Shown here: positions 16,429 to 24,809 of the stretch, one piece after another | Layout of the letters: every line of letters begins with the position of its first letter | How positions within the stretch are numbered: position 1 is the first letter of the stretch | DNA from: Betaproteobacteria bacterium | GTDB lineage: Bacteria; Pseudomonadota; Gammaproteobacteria; Burkholderiales; SG8-41 | Assembly (NCBI GenBank): GCA_900299145.1 | Contig: OMIN01000012.1 | Coordinates: 1-64,000 of the forward strand | Length of the DNA stretch: 64,000 nt | Direction of reading: 5' to 3' | The notes under the pieces: model-generated | Databases searched by the model: none | Seen by the model: the letters and a program-made list of their open reading frames with translations, nothing else | What the model was told of the DNA's origin: nothing | Program-made: the position numbers and the translations under genes

Positions 16429-17319
16429 GTGAGCGCCTCCTCCACACATCCGCCCATTTACAGCATGACCGGCTACGCCGCCGCCGCGCGCGAACTGCCC
16501 GGCGGCGCGCTTACCGTGGAAATTCGCGCGGTCAACAATCGTTATCTGGACATTCAGTTTCGTTTGCCCGAAGAACTGCGCGCAATCGAGCCGGCGTTGC
16601 GCGAAGTGCTCGCCGCGAAGTTGACTCGGGGCAAAATCGAATGCCGCGTAGCGCTGTACGCAGCGGCAGCCGCGCCCGTGGCGCCGGAACTGAACGCGGC
16701 CTTGTTGCACCAACTCGCCGCGTTGAACGCAGAAGTGCTGAAAGTGTTCCCGCAAGCCGGCAGTTTGCGCGCCGCCGACGTGCTGCGCTGGCCCGGTATG
16801 CTGGGTGCAGACACGCTTTCCGCCGACGCGGTGCGCGCGGCGTGCCGCGAACTCACCGCCGCCGCGCTGGAGGATTTCATGGCAGCGCGCGCGCGCGAAG
16901 GCGCGAAGCTGAAGGATGCCATCCTGCAACACGCCAGCGCGATCGAAGCGCGGGTCGCCGGCCTCGCGCCGCGTATGCCCGCCGCCATCACCGCATTTCA
17001 GGAAAAACTCAACCAGCGCCTGCGCGATGCGCAAATCAACGCCGACGACGAGCGCATCCGGCAGGAAGTGGTGCTCTACGCCGGCAAAATCGACGTCGAC
17101 GAGGAACTCACGCGTCTGAAAGCCCACATGGGCGAATTGCGGCGTATCCTTGCCAAAGGGGGTGCTGCGGGCAAGCGGCTGGACTTTCTGATGCAGGAGC
17201 TGAACCGGGAAGCCAACACGTTGGGCTCGAAAGCTGCCGATATCGAAATCACGCAGGCGTCGATGGACTTGAAATTGCTGATCGAGCAAATGCGCGAACA
17301 AATTCAGAATATTGAGTAA
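16429..17319 (+). CDS. yicC: YicC-family endoribonuclease
   Basis: The 296-residue protein has the hallmarks of the YicC/YloC family: IYSMTGYAAAARE at the start, VNNRYLDIQFRLPEELRAIEP, RGKIECRV and, in the DUF1732 part, KRLDFLMQELNREANTLGSKA followed by a long helix ending QNIE. Members have been shown to cleave RNA, and in E. coli YicC is linked to stationary phase and sRNA decay. The start is a GTG at 16429; the ATG of MTGYA at 16465 is a possible alternative. It lies upstream of gmk, as is common. The 95-bp gap to gmk is filled by heptamer repeats. Confidence 0.93.
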   Translation: MSASSTHPPIYSMTGYAAAARELPGGALTVEIRAVNNRYLDIQFRLPEELRAIEPALREVLAAKLTRGKIECRVALYAAAAAPVAPELNAALLHQLAALNAEVLKVFPQAGSLRAADVLRWPGMLGADTLSADAVRAACRELTAAALEDFMAARAREGAKLKDAILQHASAIEARVAGLAPRMPAAITAFQEKLNQRLRDAQINADDERIRQEVVLYAGKIDVDEELTRLKAHMGELRRILAKGGAAGKRLDFLMQELNREANTLGSKAADIEITQASMDLKLLIEQMREQIQNIE

Positions 17320-17328
17320 TGGCTAGTT

Positions 17329-17403
17329 AACAGTAAACCGTTAACAGTGAACCGTAACTCCGCCACAGCGGTGCTGTTCACGGTTTACCGTTCACTGTTC
17401 ACC
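17329..17403. repeat. Two opposed arrays of four heptamers between yicC and gmk
   Basis: Left array 17329-17356: AACAGTA, AACCGTT, AACAGTG, AACCGTA. Right array 17376-17403: GTTCACG, GTTTACC, GTTCACT, GTTCACC. The right array is close to the reverse complement of the left, so the RNA could form a long imperfect hairpin just before the gmk start at 17415. Confidence 0.85.
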
Positions 17404-17414
17404 AACTCCTCATC

Positions 17415-18038
17415 ATGAGCGGCAACCTCTACATCGTCAGCGCCCCCTCCGGCGCGGGAAAAACCAGCCTTGTCGCGGCGCTGCTCAAGGCCGACCCGCT
17501 GGTACGCAAATCGGTTTCGTTCACCACGCGCGGCCCACGCGCGGGCGAGGTCAACGGCCGCGAATACAATTTTGTCAGTGTCGACGAGTTTGAACGCATG
17601 CGTGCGGCGGGGGAGTTCGTGGAAAGCGCGCTGGTGCACGGCAACCATTACGGCACATCGCACAAATGGATGAGTGCGCGGCTTGCCGAGGGGCAGGACA
17701 TTCTGCTGGAAATCGACTGGCAGGGCGCAGCCCAGGTGCGCCGCGTAAATCCAGCGGCGGTTACGATTTTCATCCTGCCGCCATCCTACGAAGCGCTGCG
17801 CGAGCGGCTCACCGGGCGCGCCACCGATGCTGCCGAGATCATCGCTCAACGGCTCGCCAACGCGCGTGAGGAAATCACGCATGTGCTTGATTTTGATTAT
17901 GTTATTATTAACGAAGACTTTGATCGGGCGGCGCGGGAACTTGCCGCCGTGGTGGTTGCCCAACGTTCGACCCGCGCCAGCCAACAGGCGCGCAACGGGG
18001 CGCTGATTGATCAGTTGCGTAATCCCGCATCCGGCTGA
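17415..18038 (+). CDS. gmk: Guanylate kinase
   Basis: Essential cytoplasmic enzyme that phosphorylates GMP to GDP with ATP. The P-loop is SAPSGAGKTS near the N-terminus, followed by the GMP-binding SFTTRGPRAGEVNGREYNFV, ESALVHGNHYGTS and DILLEIDWQGAAQVR, and by the lid arginines in ERLTGRATD. The 207 residues and the ATG at 17415 are normal for the family. It precedes rpoZ and spoT in the gmk-rpoZ-spoT order that is widely conserved in proteobacteria. Confidence 0.97.
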   Translation: MSGNLYIVSAPSGAGKTSLVAALLKADPLVRKSVSFTTRGPRAGEVNGREYNFVSVDEFERMRAAGEFVESALVHGNHYGTSHKWMSARLAEGQDILLEIDWQGAAQVRRVNPAAVTIFILPPSYEALRERLTGRATDAAEIIAQRLANAREEITHVLDFDYVIINEDFDRAARELAAVVVAQRSTRASQQARNGALIDQLRNPASG

Positions 18039-18046
18039 CCGCCACT

Positions 18047-18078
18047 TTGTAATTTCGTAATTTTGTAATTTCGCAATT
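18047..18078. repeat. Tandem repeat, four 8-bp units, between gmk and rpoZ
   Basis: TTGTAATT, TCGTAATT, TTGTAATT and TCGCAATT follow one another directly behind the gmk stop. The rest of the gap up to 18139 (ACCCCCGCGC, TTTCGTAACCCCGCAC) looks like further degenerate units. Confidence 0.8.
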
Positions 18079-18139
18079 TCATACCCCCGCGCTTTCGTAA
18101 CCCCGCACTTTTCAATTTTCTCTGTTCACTGGACACATC

Positions 18140-18346
18140 ATGGCCCGCATTACCGTAGAAGACTGCCTGAAACGCATTCCCAACCGTTTTGAAATGGCGC
18201 TCGCCGCGACCTATCGTGCGCGGCAAATCGCCAACGGCTCGCAGCCGATGCTCGAAACCAATCGCGACAAGCCCACCGTGATGGCGCTGCGCGAATTGGC
18301 CGCCGCCAAATTCGGCAAAGAAATTCTTTTAAAAACAAATACTTAG
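18140..18346 (+). CDS. rpoZ: RNA polymerase omega subunit
   Basis: The 68-residue omega subunit supports folding of the beta-prime chain and mediates part of the ppGpp response. [30 protein letters not shown] and [19 protein letters not shown] are clear signatures. Its last residues ILLKTNT and the TAG stop are encoded by an A/T-rich dispersed repeat, so the native C-terminal tail appears to have been replaced or cut by the repeat, with overall length kept near the usual 67. It lies between gmk and spoT, 20 bp before the latter. Confidence 0.96.
   Translation: MARITVEDCLKRIPNRFEMALAATYRARQIANGSQPMLETNRDKPTVMALRELAAAKFGKEILLKTNT
18327..18345 (+). repeat. A/T-rich dispersed repeat, copy 4 (supplies rpoZ C-terminus and stop)
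   Basis: TTTTAAAAACAAATACTTAG overlaps the last codons of rpoZ. Read in frame it gives LLKTNT and a TAG stop. The A-rich strand is the sense strand. Confidence 0.8.
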
Positions 18347-18366
18347 CCATGTTCTAGCTCGCAGTC

Positions 18367-20490
18367 ATGCCCGACGGCGCGACGCTTCTCCAGGAATGCG
18401 CCGGCTATCTGAAGCCGGACGATGTCGCGCAACTGCAAACCGCCTATACCTTTAGCGAATCGGCCCACAAAGGCCAATTTCGCAATTCTGGCGAGCCGTA
18501 TATCTCGCACCCGCTGGCCGTTGCCGGCATTCTTGCCAAGTGGCATCTTGATCCGCAAGCGTTAACCGCCGCGCTGCTGCACGACGTGATGGAAGACACG
18601 CCCATCACCAAACACGAGTTGCAGCAGACGTTCGGCAAACCGGTGGCCGACCTCGTGGATGGCGTTTCCAAGCTCGACAAAATCGAGTTTGAAACGCAGG
18701 AAGAAGCGCAGGCCGAAAATTTCCGCAAAATGCTGCTGGCGATGGCGCGCGACGTGCGCGTCATCCTCATCAAGCTCGCCGACCGGCTGCACAACATGCG
18801 CACGCTGGATGCCGTGCCCGCGCACAAGCGGCGGCGCATCGCGCGCGAGACCATGGAAATTTACGCGCCCATCGCCAACCGGCTGGGGCTGAACAGCATT
18901 TATCAGGAGCTCGACGATCTGTCGTTCAAGCACCTGTATCCGACGCGCTGCAACGTGCTCACCAAGGCGGTCACCAACGCACGCGGTAACCGGCGCGAAG
19001 TGGTGGGCAAAGTGCTCGCCAATATCGAAAAGCGCCTCGCCGATAACGGCGTGGTTGCCCAGGTGCAGGGGCGTGAAAAACATCTGCATTCCATTTACAA
19101 CAAGATGCGCGAGAAGCACCTGTCGTTCGGCCAGGTGCTAGACGTTTTCGGCTTTCGCATCATCGTCAAGGACGTGCACGCCTGCTACATCGCACTGGGC
19201 GTGCTGCACGGCCTCTACAAGCCAATTCCCGGCAAGTTCAAGGACTACATCGCCATTCCGAAATCGAACGGCTACCAGTCCCTGCATACACACCTTTTCG
19301 GCCCGTTCGGCAGCCCCATCGAGATCCAGATCCGCACGCAGGAAATGCACAAGATCGCCGAGGCCGGCGTGGCCTCGCACTGGCTATACAAGAGCTCGGA
19401 TCAATCAATCACCGAATTGCAGCGTAAAACGCACCAGTGGCTGCAAAGCCTGCTCGAGATGCAGTCCGAATCCGGTGATTCCGTGGAGTTTCTCGAACAT
19501 CTGAAGGTTGATCTCTTTCCCGACGCGGTTTACGTGTTTACGCCCAAGGGCAAAATCATGTCACTGCCACGCGGCGCCACGGCGGTGGATTTTGCCTATG
19601 CCGTGCACACCGACATCGGCAACCGCTGTGTTGCGGTGAAAATCAATCACGAGTTGCTGCCACTGCGGCAGGAACTCAAGAACGGCGACCGCGTGGAAAT
19701 CATCACCGCCTCGCACGCCAAGCCCAACCCAATGTGGCTGAATTTCGTCGCCACTGCGAAGGCGCGCGCGCACATCCGGCATTTTTTGAAGACCATGCAT
19801 TTCAACGAGTCGGTGCAATTGGGTGAGCGCCTGCTCAATCAGGCGCTCACCGCACTGAAGTCAAACCTTGCAGCCGTGCCGGAAGCGCAGTGGACCAAAC
19901 TCATGCGCGAAAACCACGGCAAATCGCGCGACGATATTCTGTCGGACATCGGCCTGGGCAAACGTCACGGCGTGGTGGTGGCGCGCCAGCTGCTCGCGCT
20001 ACGCGAACTGGCGCCGGGCGAAGCCGCCGCGCAAACCAAACTGGGCACCGTCGTCATTCGCGGCTCGGAAGGCATGGCCGTACAGTTTTCCAAATGCTGC
20101 CATCCGATACCGGGCGACCGCATCGTCGGCCTTATCAGCAAGGGTCAAGGCATGGCGATTCACACGCACGATTGCCCGGTTCTGGCGAAATCGCAGCACG
20201 AGCCGGAGCGGCTGCTCGACGTGGAATGGGACAACGAATCGCGCAAGCTGCACGACGTGAACGTACGCATCGTGGTGGCCAACGAACGCGGCGTGCTGGC
20301 CAAGGTGGCGGCGAGCATCGCCGACGAGGAATCGAACATACAAAACGTGACGGTCGACCCGCAGGACGGCGGCCGCTACGCCACAATGAATTTCACACTG
20401 CAGGTGGCTGACCGCAATCACCTTGCGCGCATCATGATCGAGTTGCGGCGCATACCTGAAGTGGCAAGGATCACACGCCTGCGAGCGTAG
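18367..20490 (+). CDS. spoT: Bifunctional (p)ppGpp synthetase/hydrolase SpoT/Rel
   Basis: A 707-residue stringent-response enzyme. The hydrolase HD domain is intact (SHPLAVAGILAKWHLD, ALLHDVMEDT), the synthetase domain has GFRIIVKD, PIPGKFKDYIAIPKSNGYQSLHT and EIQIRTQEMHKIAEAGVASHW, the TGS domain starts at VYVFTPKGKIMSLPRGATAVDFAYAVH, and an ACT domain closes the protein. Both catalytic domains look functional, as expected for betaproteobacterial SpoT. CCHPIPGD in the zinc-finger-like region is conserved. It lies in the gmk-rpoZ-spoT cluster, separated from rpoZ by 20 bp, with no separate promoter visible. Confidence 0.97.
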   Translation: MPDGATLLQECAGYLKPDDVAQLQTAYTFSESAHKGQFRNSGEPYISHPLAVAGILAKWHLDPQALTAALLHDVMEDTPITKHELQQTFGKPVADLVDGVSKLDKIEFETQEEAQAENFRKMLLAMARDVRVILIKLADRLHNMRTLDAVPAHKRRRIARETMEIYAPIANRLGLNSIYQELDDLSFKHLYPTRCNVLTKAVTNARGNRREVVGKVLANIEKRLADNGVVAQVQGREKHLHSIYNKMREKHLSFGQVLDVFGFRIIVKDVHACYIALGVLHGLYKPIPGKFKDYIAIPKSNGYQSLHTHLFGPFGSPIEIQIRTQEMHKIAEAGVASHWLYKSSDQSITELQRKTHQWLQSLLEMQSESGDSVEFLEHLKVDLFPDAVYVFTPKGKIMSLPRGATAVDFAYAVHTDIGNRCVAVKINHELLPLRQELKNGDRVEIITASHAKPNPMWLNFVATAKARAHIRHFLKTMHFNESVQLGERLLNQALTALKSNLAAVPEAQWTKLMRENHGKSRDDILSDIGLGKRHGVVVARQLLALRELAPGEAAAQTKLGTVVIRGSEGMAVQFSKCCHPIPGDRIVGLISKGQGMAIHTHDCPVLAKSQHEPERLLDVEWDNESRKLHDVNVRIVVANERGVLAKVAASIADEESNIQNVTVDPQDGGRYATMNFTLQVADRNHLARIMIELRRIPEVARITRLRA

Positions 20491-20540
20491 CCCCCAGCAC
20501 TCCCCTGCGGGCTTGGCCCGCAGCGTACGCCGGCGTCCAA

Positions 20541-21530
20541 CTACTCCCCCTGTATCTTCGCCGCCTTGATAATCTGCGCCCAGCGCGGCAATTCCTTTTG
20601 CAGCAGCGCCGTAAACTGTTCCGGCGTGCTCGCTTCGACTTCCACGCCCTGTTGCGCGAAGCGCTCGCGCAACTCCGCGCCCGCCAGCGCGCGGGCGACG
20701 CTCTGATTGAGCTTCGCAATGATCGGGCGCGGTGTCGCAGCCGGCGCAAGCAGCCCGTACCAGGTAATGTATTCGTAGCCCGGCACGCCGGTGTCGGCGA
20801 TGGTGGGCACGTCCGGCAGCATCGGCGAGCGGCGAGCGCCGGAAACTCCCAGCGCGCGCAGCCGGTTCGATTTGATGTGGCCGATGGCGGACACCACCGG
20901 CACGATCATCATCTGCACCTGCCCGCTTACGGTGTCGATCAACGCCGGGCCGCCGCCCTTGTACGGAATCAGCGTGCCTTTCACGCCGGCCATGTCCTCG
21001 AATAGCGCCACCGCCAGGTGAAGCGTGCCGCCCACGCCGGCCGCATAGTTAATCTGCCCCGGCTTTGCTTTCATCAGTGCGATCAATTCTCGCGTGCTTT
21101 TCGCGGGCACCGCCGGGTTCACCACCAGCACGCTCGGCGTTACGCCGATCAACGTAATCGGCGCAAATTCACGCAGCGTGACATACGGGATTTTCGGATA
21201 CAGCGCGGGCAGATACGTTAGCGCGCTGTTCATTGCCAGAAGCGTGTAGCCGTCGGCCGGTGCCTTGGCGACGATGTCATTGCCGACGATGCCGCCGCCG
21301 CCCATGCGGTTATCGGCGATGAACTGCTGTTTGTATTCCTCGCCGAGCTTCGCACCGGTCAACCGCCCGACGATATCCACACCGCCGCCTGGCGCGTAGG
21401 GAATCACCACGCGCACCGGCTTGACCGGATAATTCAGTGCTGAATTTGCCGGGGTAACCTGAGACAGCGCCAAGCTGGACGCGAGGAGCTGCGCCAGCGC
21501 TGCGGTGTATCGTAACGCCGTCAATGCCAT
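20541..21530 (-). CDS. Bug/TctC-family periplasmic solute receptor (3)
   Basis: MALTALRYTAALAQLLASSLALSQ forms a leader, followed by LNYPVKPVRVVIPYAPGGGVDIVGRL, ADNRMGGGGIVGNDIVAKAPADGYTLL and IPYKGGGPALIDTVSGQVQ. The ATG at 21530 overlaps the TGA of the mlaC-like gene in an ATGA arrangement, so the receptor is translationally coupled to a gene that otherwise belongs to lipid transport. The ADNR in place of VDNR and the run of four glycines set it apart from the other receptors here. It converges with spoT. Confidence 0.9.
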   Translation of the reverse strand: MALTALRYTAALAQLLASSLALSQVTPANSALNYPVKPVRVVIPYAPGGGVDIVGRLTGAKLGEEYKQQFIADNRMGGGGIVGNDIVAKAPADGYTLLAMNSALTYLPALYPKIPYVTLREFAPITLIGVTPSVLVVNPAVPAKSTRELIALMKAKPGQINYAAGVGGTLHLAVALFEDMAGVKGTLIPYKGGGPALIDTVSGQVQMMIVPVVSAIGHIKSNRLRALGVSGARRSPMLPDVPTIADTGVPGYEYITWYGLLAPAATPRPIIAKLNQSVARALAGAELRERFAQQGVEVEASTPEQFTALLQKELPRWAQIIKAAKIQGE

Positions 21531-22144
21531 CAGCCAGCGTTCTGTCTGTTCTTGGCTTCCAGCGCCTTGATCAAACCATCAATGCCGGACTTGGTGATTT
21601 CGTTATTGAACGTGCTGCGATAGTTGGTCACCAGACTGAGGTTCTCAACCACCACGTCGTACACCTTCCAGCCGCTGCCCGACTTCGCCAGCCGGTAGTC
21701 GACCGAAATCGGCTTGCGCGAGGAATCTTTCACGAAGGTTTTCACCGTCACGTCGTCGTCCGCGGGCTTCACCGCCGCCGGGCGCACGTCCACCGCGGCA
21801 TCAGCCGAGTTCGACTGACTCAGCGCCTGACTGTAGGTGGTCACCAGCAATGTGCGAAACGCGCTTTCCAGCGACTGCTGCTGCGCGGGCGAAGCATCGC
21901 GCCACGCACGCCCCACGGCCAGCCGCGTCATTGCCTGGAAGTCAAAATTCGGCAGCACTTTTTTGTCCACCACGTCGGATAGCTGGCGGCGATCCTTGTT
22001 GGCCTTGATCACGCTCAGCACTTCGTCCACCATGCCTTTGACCAGCGAGTCCGGCGCCGCGGCGGATTGCGCGAAGGCCGCGCCCGCCGCCAACAGTGTC
22101 ACGCCGCCAAGCCATACCATCAGTGTTTTGTACAGTTGCTTCAT
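21530..22144 (-). CDS. mlaC: MlaC/Ttg2D-like phospholipid-binding periplasmic protein
   Basis: MlaC proteins carry phospholipids between the outer-membrane MlaA complex and the inner-membrane MlaFEDB transporter. The product starts MKQLYKTLMVWLGGVTLLAAGAAFAQ, a good signal peptide, with AAGGAAATTCGACT before the ATG, and continues with VVDKKVLPNFDFQAMTRLAVGRAWRDASPAQQQSLESAFRTLLVTTYS and VDYRLAKSGSGWKVYDVVVENLSLVTNYRSTF, both diagnostic for the family. No other mla gene is within the window, so it is either a lone paralog or a displaced member. It is coupled to the Bug gene behind it. Confidence 0.9.
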   Translation of the reverse strand: MKQLYKTLMVWLGGVTLLAAGAAFAQSAAAPDSLVKGMVDEVLSVIKANKDRRQLSDVVDKKVLPNFDFQAMTRLAVGRAWRDASPAQQQSLESAFRTLLVTTYSQALSQSNSADAAVDVRPAAVKPADDDVTVKTFVKDSSRKPISVDYRLAKSGSGWKVYDVVVENLSLVTNYRSTFNNEITKSGIDGLIKALEAKNRQNAG

Positions 22145-22295
22145 AGTCGAATTTCCTTTCGTTGCGCGAAATCGCACGCCAGCACGGTCGCGCCGCCGGT
22201 GCGATGATGCTTAGGCGCATTTCCCTAAACGCGGTTCCCGCCAGACGGTTACAGCCGCTTCTGCGCTGGCCGAAAAGCATCTTCAAAAAATCTCT

Positions 22296-22313
22296 GTTAA
22301 AACAGATACTTAC
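22296..22313 (+). repeat. A/T-rich dispersed repeat, copy 5
   Basis: GTTAAAACAGATACTTAC lies between the start of mlaC and the end of the MFS gene. It belongs to the AACAGATA subtype shared with the copies at 25716 and 58487. The A-rich strand is opposite to both flanking genes. Confidence 0.65.
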
Positions 22314-22376
22314 CAATCATCTGCACCTGCGCGGGACAGCGTGCAAAACGCTGTTACAAAATTTCACCGGCGTATC

Positions 22377-23606
22377 TCAGGTTTTCGCCCGCGCCGACGC
22401 TGCCACGGGGCCGGTCAGCGGCGCCACACCGGACTGCCCGTTGCTGCGCAGCCACATCAGCCACAGGGTAAATCCGCTTGCCAGCAGCAAAAACGGAATG
22501 GTGCCGTAGTTCACCGCGTGCCAGCCGCTCATGGTCAGAAGCATGCCCGAGGACATCGACGAAATCGCCATGGTGCAAAACACCATCAGGTCGTTCGCTG
22601 CCTGCGTTTTGGCGCGCTCGGCGGGTGTGTGACATTCGGTGAGCAGCGCCGAGCCACCGACGTACATGAAATTCCAGCCCACGCCGAGCACGAACAACGC
22701 GATCCAGAAATTAATGACGCCGGTACCTGCCAGCGCAGCAAGCACCGCGCCGAACAACAGCACAATGCCGGCGAAGATCACCTTCAGCACGCCGAATTTC
22801 TGGATCAGCGAACCGGTAAAAAACGACGGCCCGTACATGCCCAGTACATGCCACTCCAGCACGAATGCCGCCGAATTGAAGTGGTGATCGTGCGCGCGCA
22901 TCGCCAGCGGCGTCGAGGTCATAAAGAGATTCATGATGCCGTACGACAGCGCCCCTGCCAGCGCCGCCACGATAAACGCCGGCTGGCGCATGATCTCGCG
23001 GATCGGCCGGCCGCCGTCTTTTCGGTCTTTTTCCGAGAGTTGCGGAATATCCAACTGCGTCAAAACCAGCGCCGCCACCACGCACACACACATCAGCGAC
23101 AGATACGACCCCAGAAACATGTGATCCGCAAACAGATCCTTGGTGCGCTTGGCCATTTCCGGCGCGACAAAACCGCCGACAATGCCGCCCGCCAGCGTCA
23201 GCGAAATCGCTTTGGCGCGAAAGCTGGCATCGGTGGCATCCGCCGCAGCGAAGCGGTAATACTTGCCGAAGGCGGTGTAGCTGCCCATCACCATCATGCC
23301 CAGACACAGCAGCCAGAAATTCGACAGATAAATCGCCAGCGCGTTAATGCCCGCGCCCACGAAGCCGATGCCCGTGCCCGCCTGAAAGCCATTGCGGCGG
23401 CCCACCGCCTTCATCAGCATCGATGCCGGAAATGTGGTGAGCGCCGAACCGATCACGTAACACGTCAGCGGTATGGTGGCCAACGCGGCCACCGGCGCCA
23501 ATGCCACGCCGGCCAACCCGGTGACCAGAATCAGCGTCACGCCGCCGGTTTGCAGCGTGGCCTGACAGGCGGAGAGAACTAAAACGTTTCTGTGTTGTTT
23601 TTGCAT
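22377..23606 (-). CDS. MFS transporter
   Basis: A 409-residue inner-membrane protein starting MQKQHRNVLVLSACQATLQTGG, with about twelve hydrophobic segments and the MFS loop GRRNGFQAG between helices 2 and 3. The stretch GKYYRFAAADATDASFRAKAISLTLAGG and the C-terminal half with LTECHTPAERAKTQAANDL match a group of MFS proteins often annotated as riboflavin or drug transporters, but the substrate cannot be told. The ATG at 23606 lies one base after the stop of the preceding Bug gene, so both are cotranscribed, and the longer frame to 23711 lies within that gene. The pairing of a Bug receptor with an MFS carrier is unusual. Confidence 0.9.
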   Translation of the reverse strand: MQKQHRNVLVLSACQATLQTGGVTLILVTGLAGVALAPVAALATIPLTCYVIGSALTTFPASMLMKAVGRRNGFQAGTGIGFVGAGINALAIYLSNFWLLCLGMMVMGSYTAFGKYYRFAAADATDASFRAKAISLTLAGGIVGGFVAPEMAKRTKDLFADHMFLGSYLSLMCVCVVAALVLTQLDIPQLSEKDRKDGGRPIREIMRQPAFIVAALAGALSYGIMNLFMTSTPLAMRAHDHHFNSAAFVLEWHVLGMYGPSFFTGSLIQKFGVLKVIFAGIVLLFGAVLAALAGTGVINFWIALFVLGVGWNFMYVGGSALLTECHTPAERAKTQAANDLMVFCTMAISSMSSGMLLTMSGWHAVNYGTIPFLLLASGFTLWLMWLRSNGQSGVAPLTGPVAASARAKT

Positions 23607-23607
23607 G

Positions 23608-24582
23608 TTACTCAGGTTTGATTCCCGCAGCCTTGACCACCGGCCCGATGCGCGAAAGATTCGCGCGAATGTAATCGCCGAACTCCGCCGGCGTGCCGCC
23701 AATGAGAGCAAACCCCAAAGCGGACAAGCGATCTTTGGTCTCCGGCAACCGCGTCACCCGCAGCGTCTCGGCATTAAGCCGAGCCACGGTATCCGCCGCC
23801 GTGCCCGCAGGCAACAAAAAGCCCGTCCACGAATCAAAGTCATAGCCCGGCACGCCGGATTCGGCAACACTGGGAATGTTGGGCGTTGCGGCAATGCGCT
23901 TGCCGCCGGTAGTGGCAAGTATGCGCAGCTTGCCGCTGTTGGCGTGTGGCAGCGCTGTCGCCAGCCCCGGCACCATCATCGGTATTTGCCCTGCCAGCGT
24001 ATCGTTAAACGCCGCCGCGAGCCCCTTATAAGGCACATGCAGAATGTTGATGCCGGTCATCGATTTCAACATTTCCATCGGAATGTGCTGCGCGCTGCCG
24101 ACGCCGCCCGACGCGTAGTTCAGTTGCCCCGGCCGCGCCTTGGCAAACGCGATCAGCTCCTTGACGTTCGTCACCGGCACTGACGGATGCACCGCCAGAC
24201 AATTATTGATCTCTGCCGCCAGCAGCACCGGCGCAAAATCCTTCAGCGGGTCATATGGCAGCTTGGCGTAAAGATACGGGTTGATCGCGAGTGTCGCCAC
24301 GTTGCCCATTCCCACGGTGTAACCATCCGGCGCGGCGCGCGCAATCGCCTCCATGCCGATAATGCCGTTGGCGCCGGTGCGGTTGTCGACAACGACTTGC
24401 TGCTTCCATTGCTCCGACATCTTTTGCGCGTAGTGACGGGCGAGCACGTCAACTGCACTGCCGGGCGCGAAGGGCAGGACGAGGCGAACGGATTTGGCGG
24501 GGTAGGTTTGGGCAATGGCAACTGACGCGAGCATCACTGGCACGATCAATACGACAGCCCGAACAATGCTTTGAAACTTCAT
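23608..24582 (-). CDS. Bug/TctC-family periplasmic solute receptor (4)
   Basis: MKFQSIVRAVVLIVPVMLASVAIAQ is the leader, then TYPAKSVRLVLPFAPGSAVDVLARHYAQ, VVDNRTGANGIIGMEAIARAAPDGYTVGMGN, NYASGGVGSAQHIPMEMLKSMTG and VPYKGLAAAFNDTLAGQIPMMV. PGSAVD replaces the more usual PGGxxD, a small change in the first ligand loop. It is the first gene of a pair with the MFS transporter behind it and is preceded by a paired palindrome at 24631-24703. Confidence 0.9.
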   Translation of the reverse strand: MKFQSIVRAVVLIVPVMLASVAIAQTYPAKSVRLVLPFAPGSAVDVLARHYAQKMSEQWKQQVVVDNRTGANGIIGMEAIARAAPDGYTVGMGNVATLAINPYLYAKLPYDPLKDFAPVLLAAEINNCLAVHPSVPVTNVKELIAFAKARPGQLNYASGGVGSAQHIPMEMLKSMTGINILHVPYKGLAAAFNDTLAGQIPMMVPGLATALPHANSGKLRILATTGGKRIAATPNIPSVAESGVPGYDFDSWTGFLLPAGTAADTVARLNAETLRVTRLPETKDRLSALGFALIGGTPAEFGDYIRANLSRIGPVVKAAGIKPE

Positions 24583-24630
24583 AACTTCCCTTTATCGACA
24601 GTTCTACAAGCGTCTACAAACCACATGTGT

Positions 24631-24703
24631 AATTCCGCGAAAGCGGGAATCCATACGTGGTCCCAGTTGGCGCTGTGTTATGGATTCCCGCTTTCGCGGG
24701 AAT
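24631..24703. repeat. Paired palindrome of the ATTCCCGCGAAAGCGGGAAT type (1)
   Basis: A 24-bp arm at 24631-24654 faces its complement at 24680-24703; each arm is itself palindromic around CGCGAAAGCG. The layout matches intergenic repeats found in many beta- and gammaproteobacteria, similar to dRS3 of Neisseria. The stem could stop or stabilise transcripts from either side. Confidence 0.85.
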
Positions 24704-24809
24704 GAAGAGGGTACTATTCGACGCAACCCAACAAACGCGGTGTGGCAAATGACTGACACTTACGCCGATAAGACTGGTGGCGTCAAGCACGCGCAAACGC
24801 AACGGAAAC

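Noticed and set aside
16416-17315. Frames of nearly 300 codons overlapping yicC on both strands
   Set aside because: The YicC frame has full family conservation; the others are composition artefacts.
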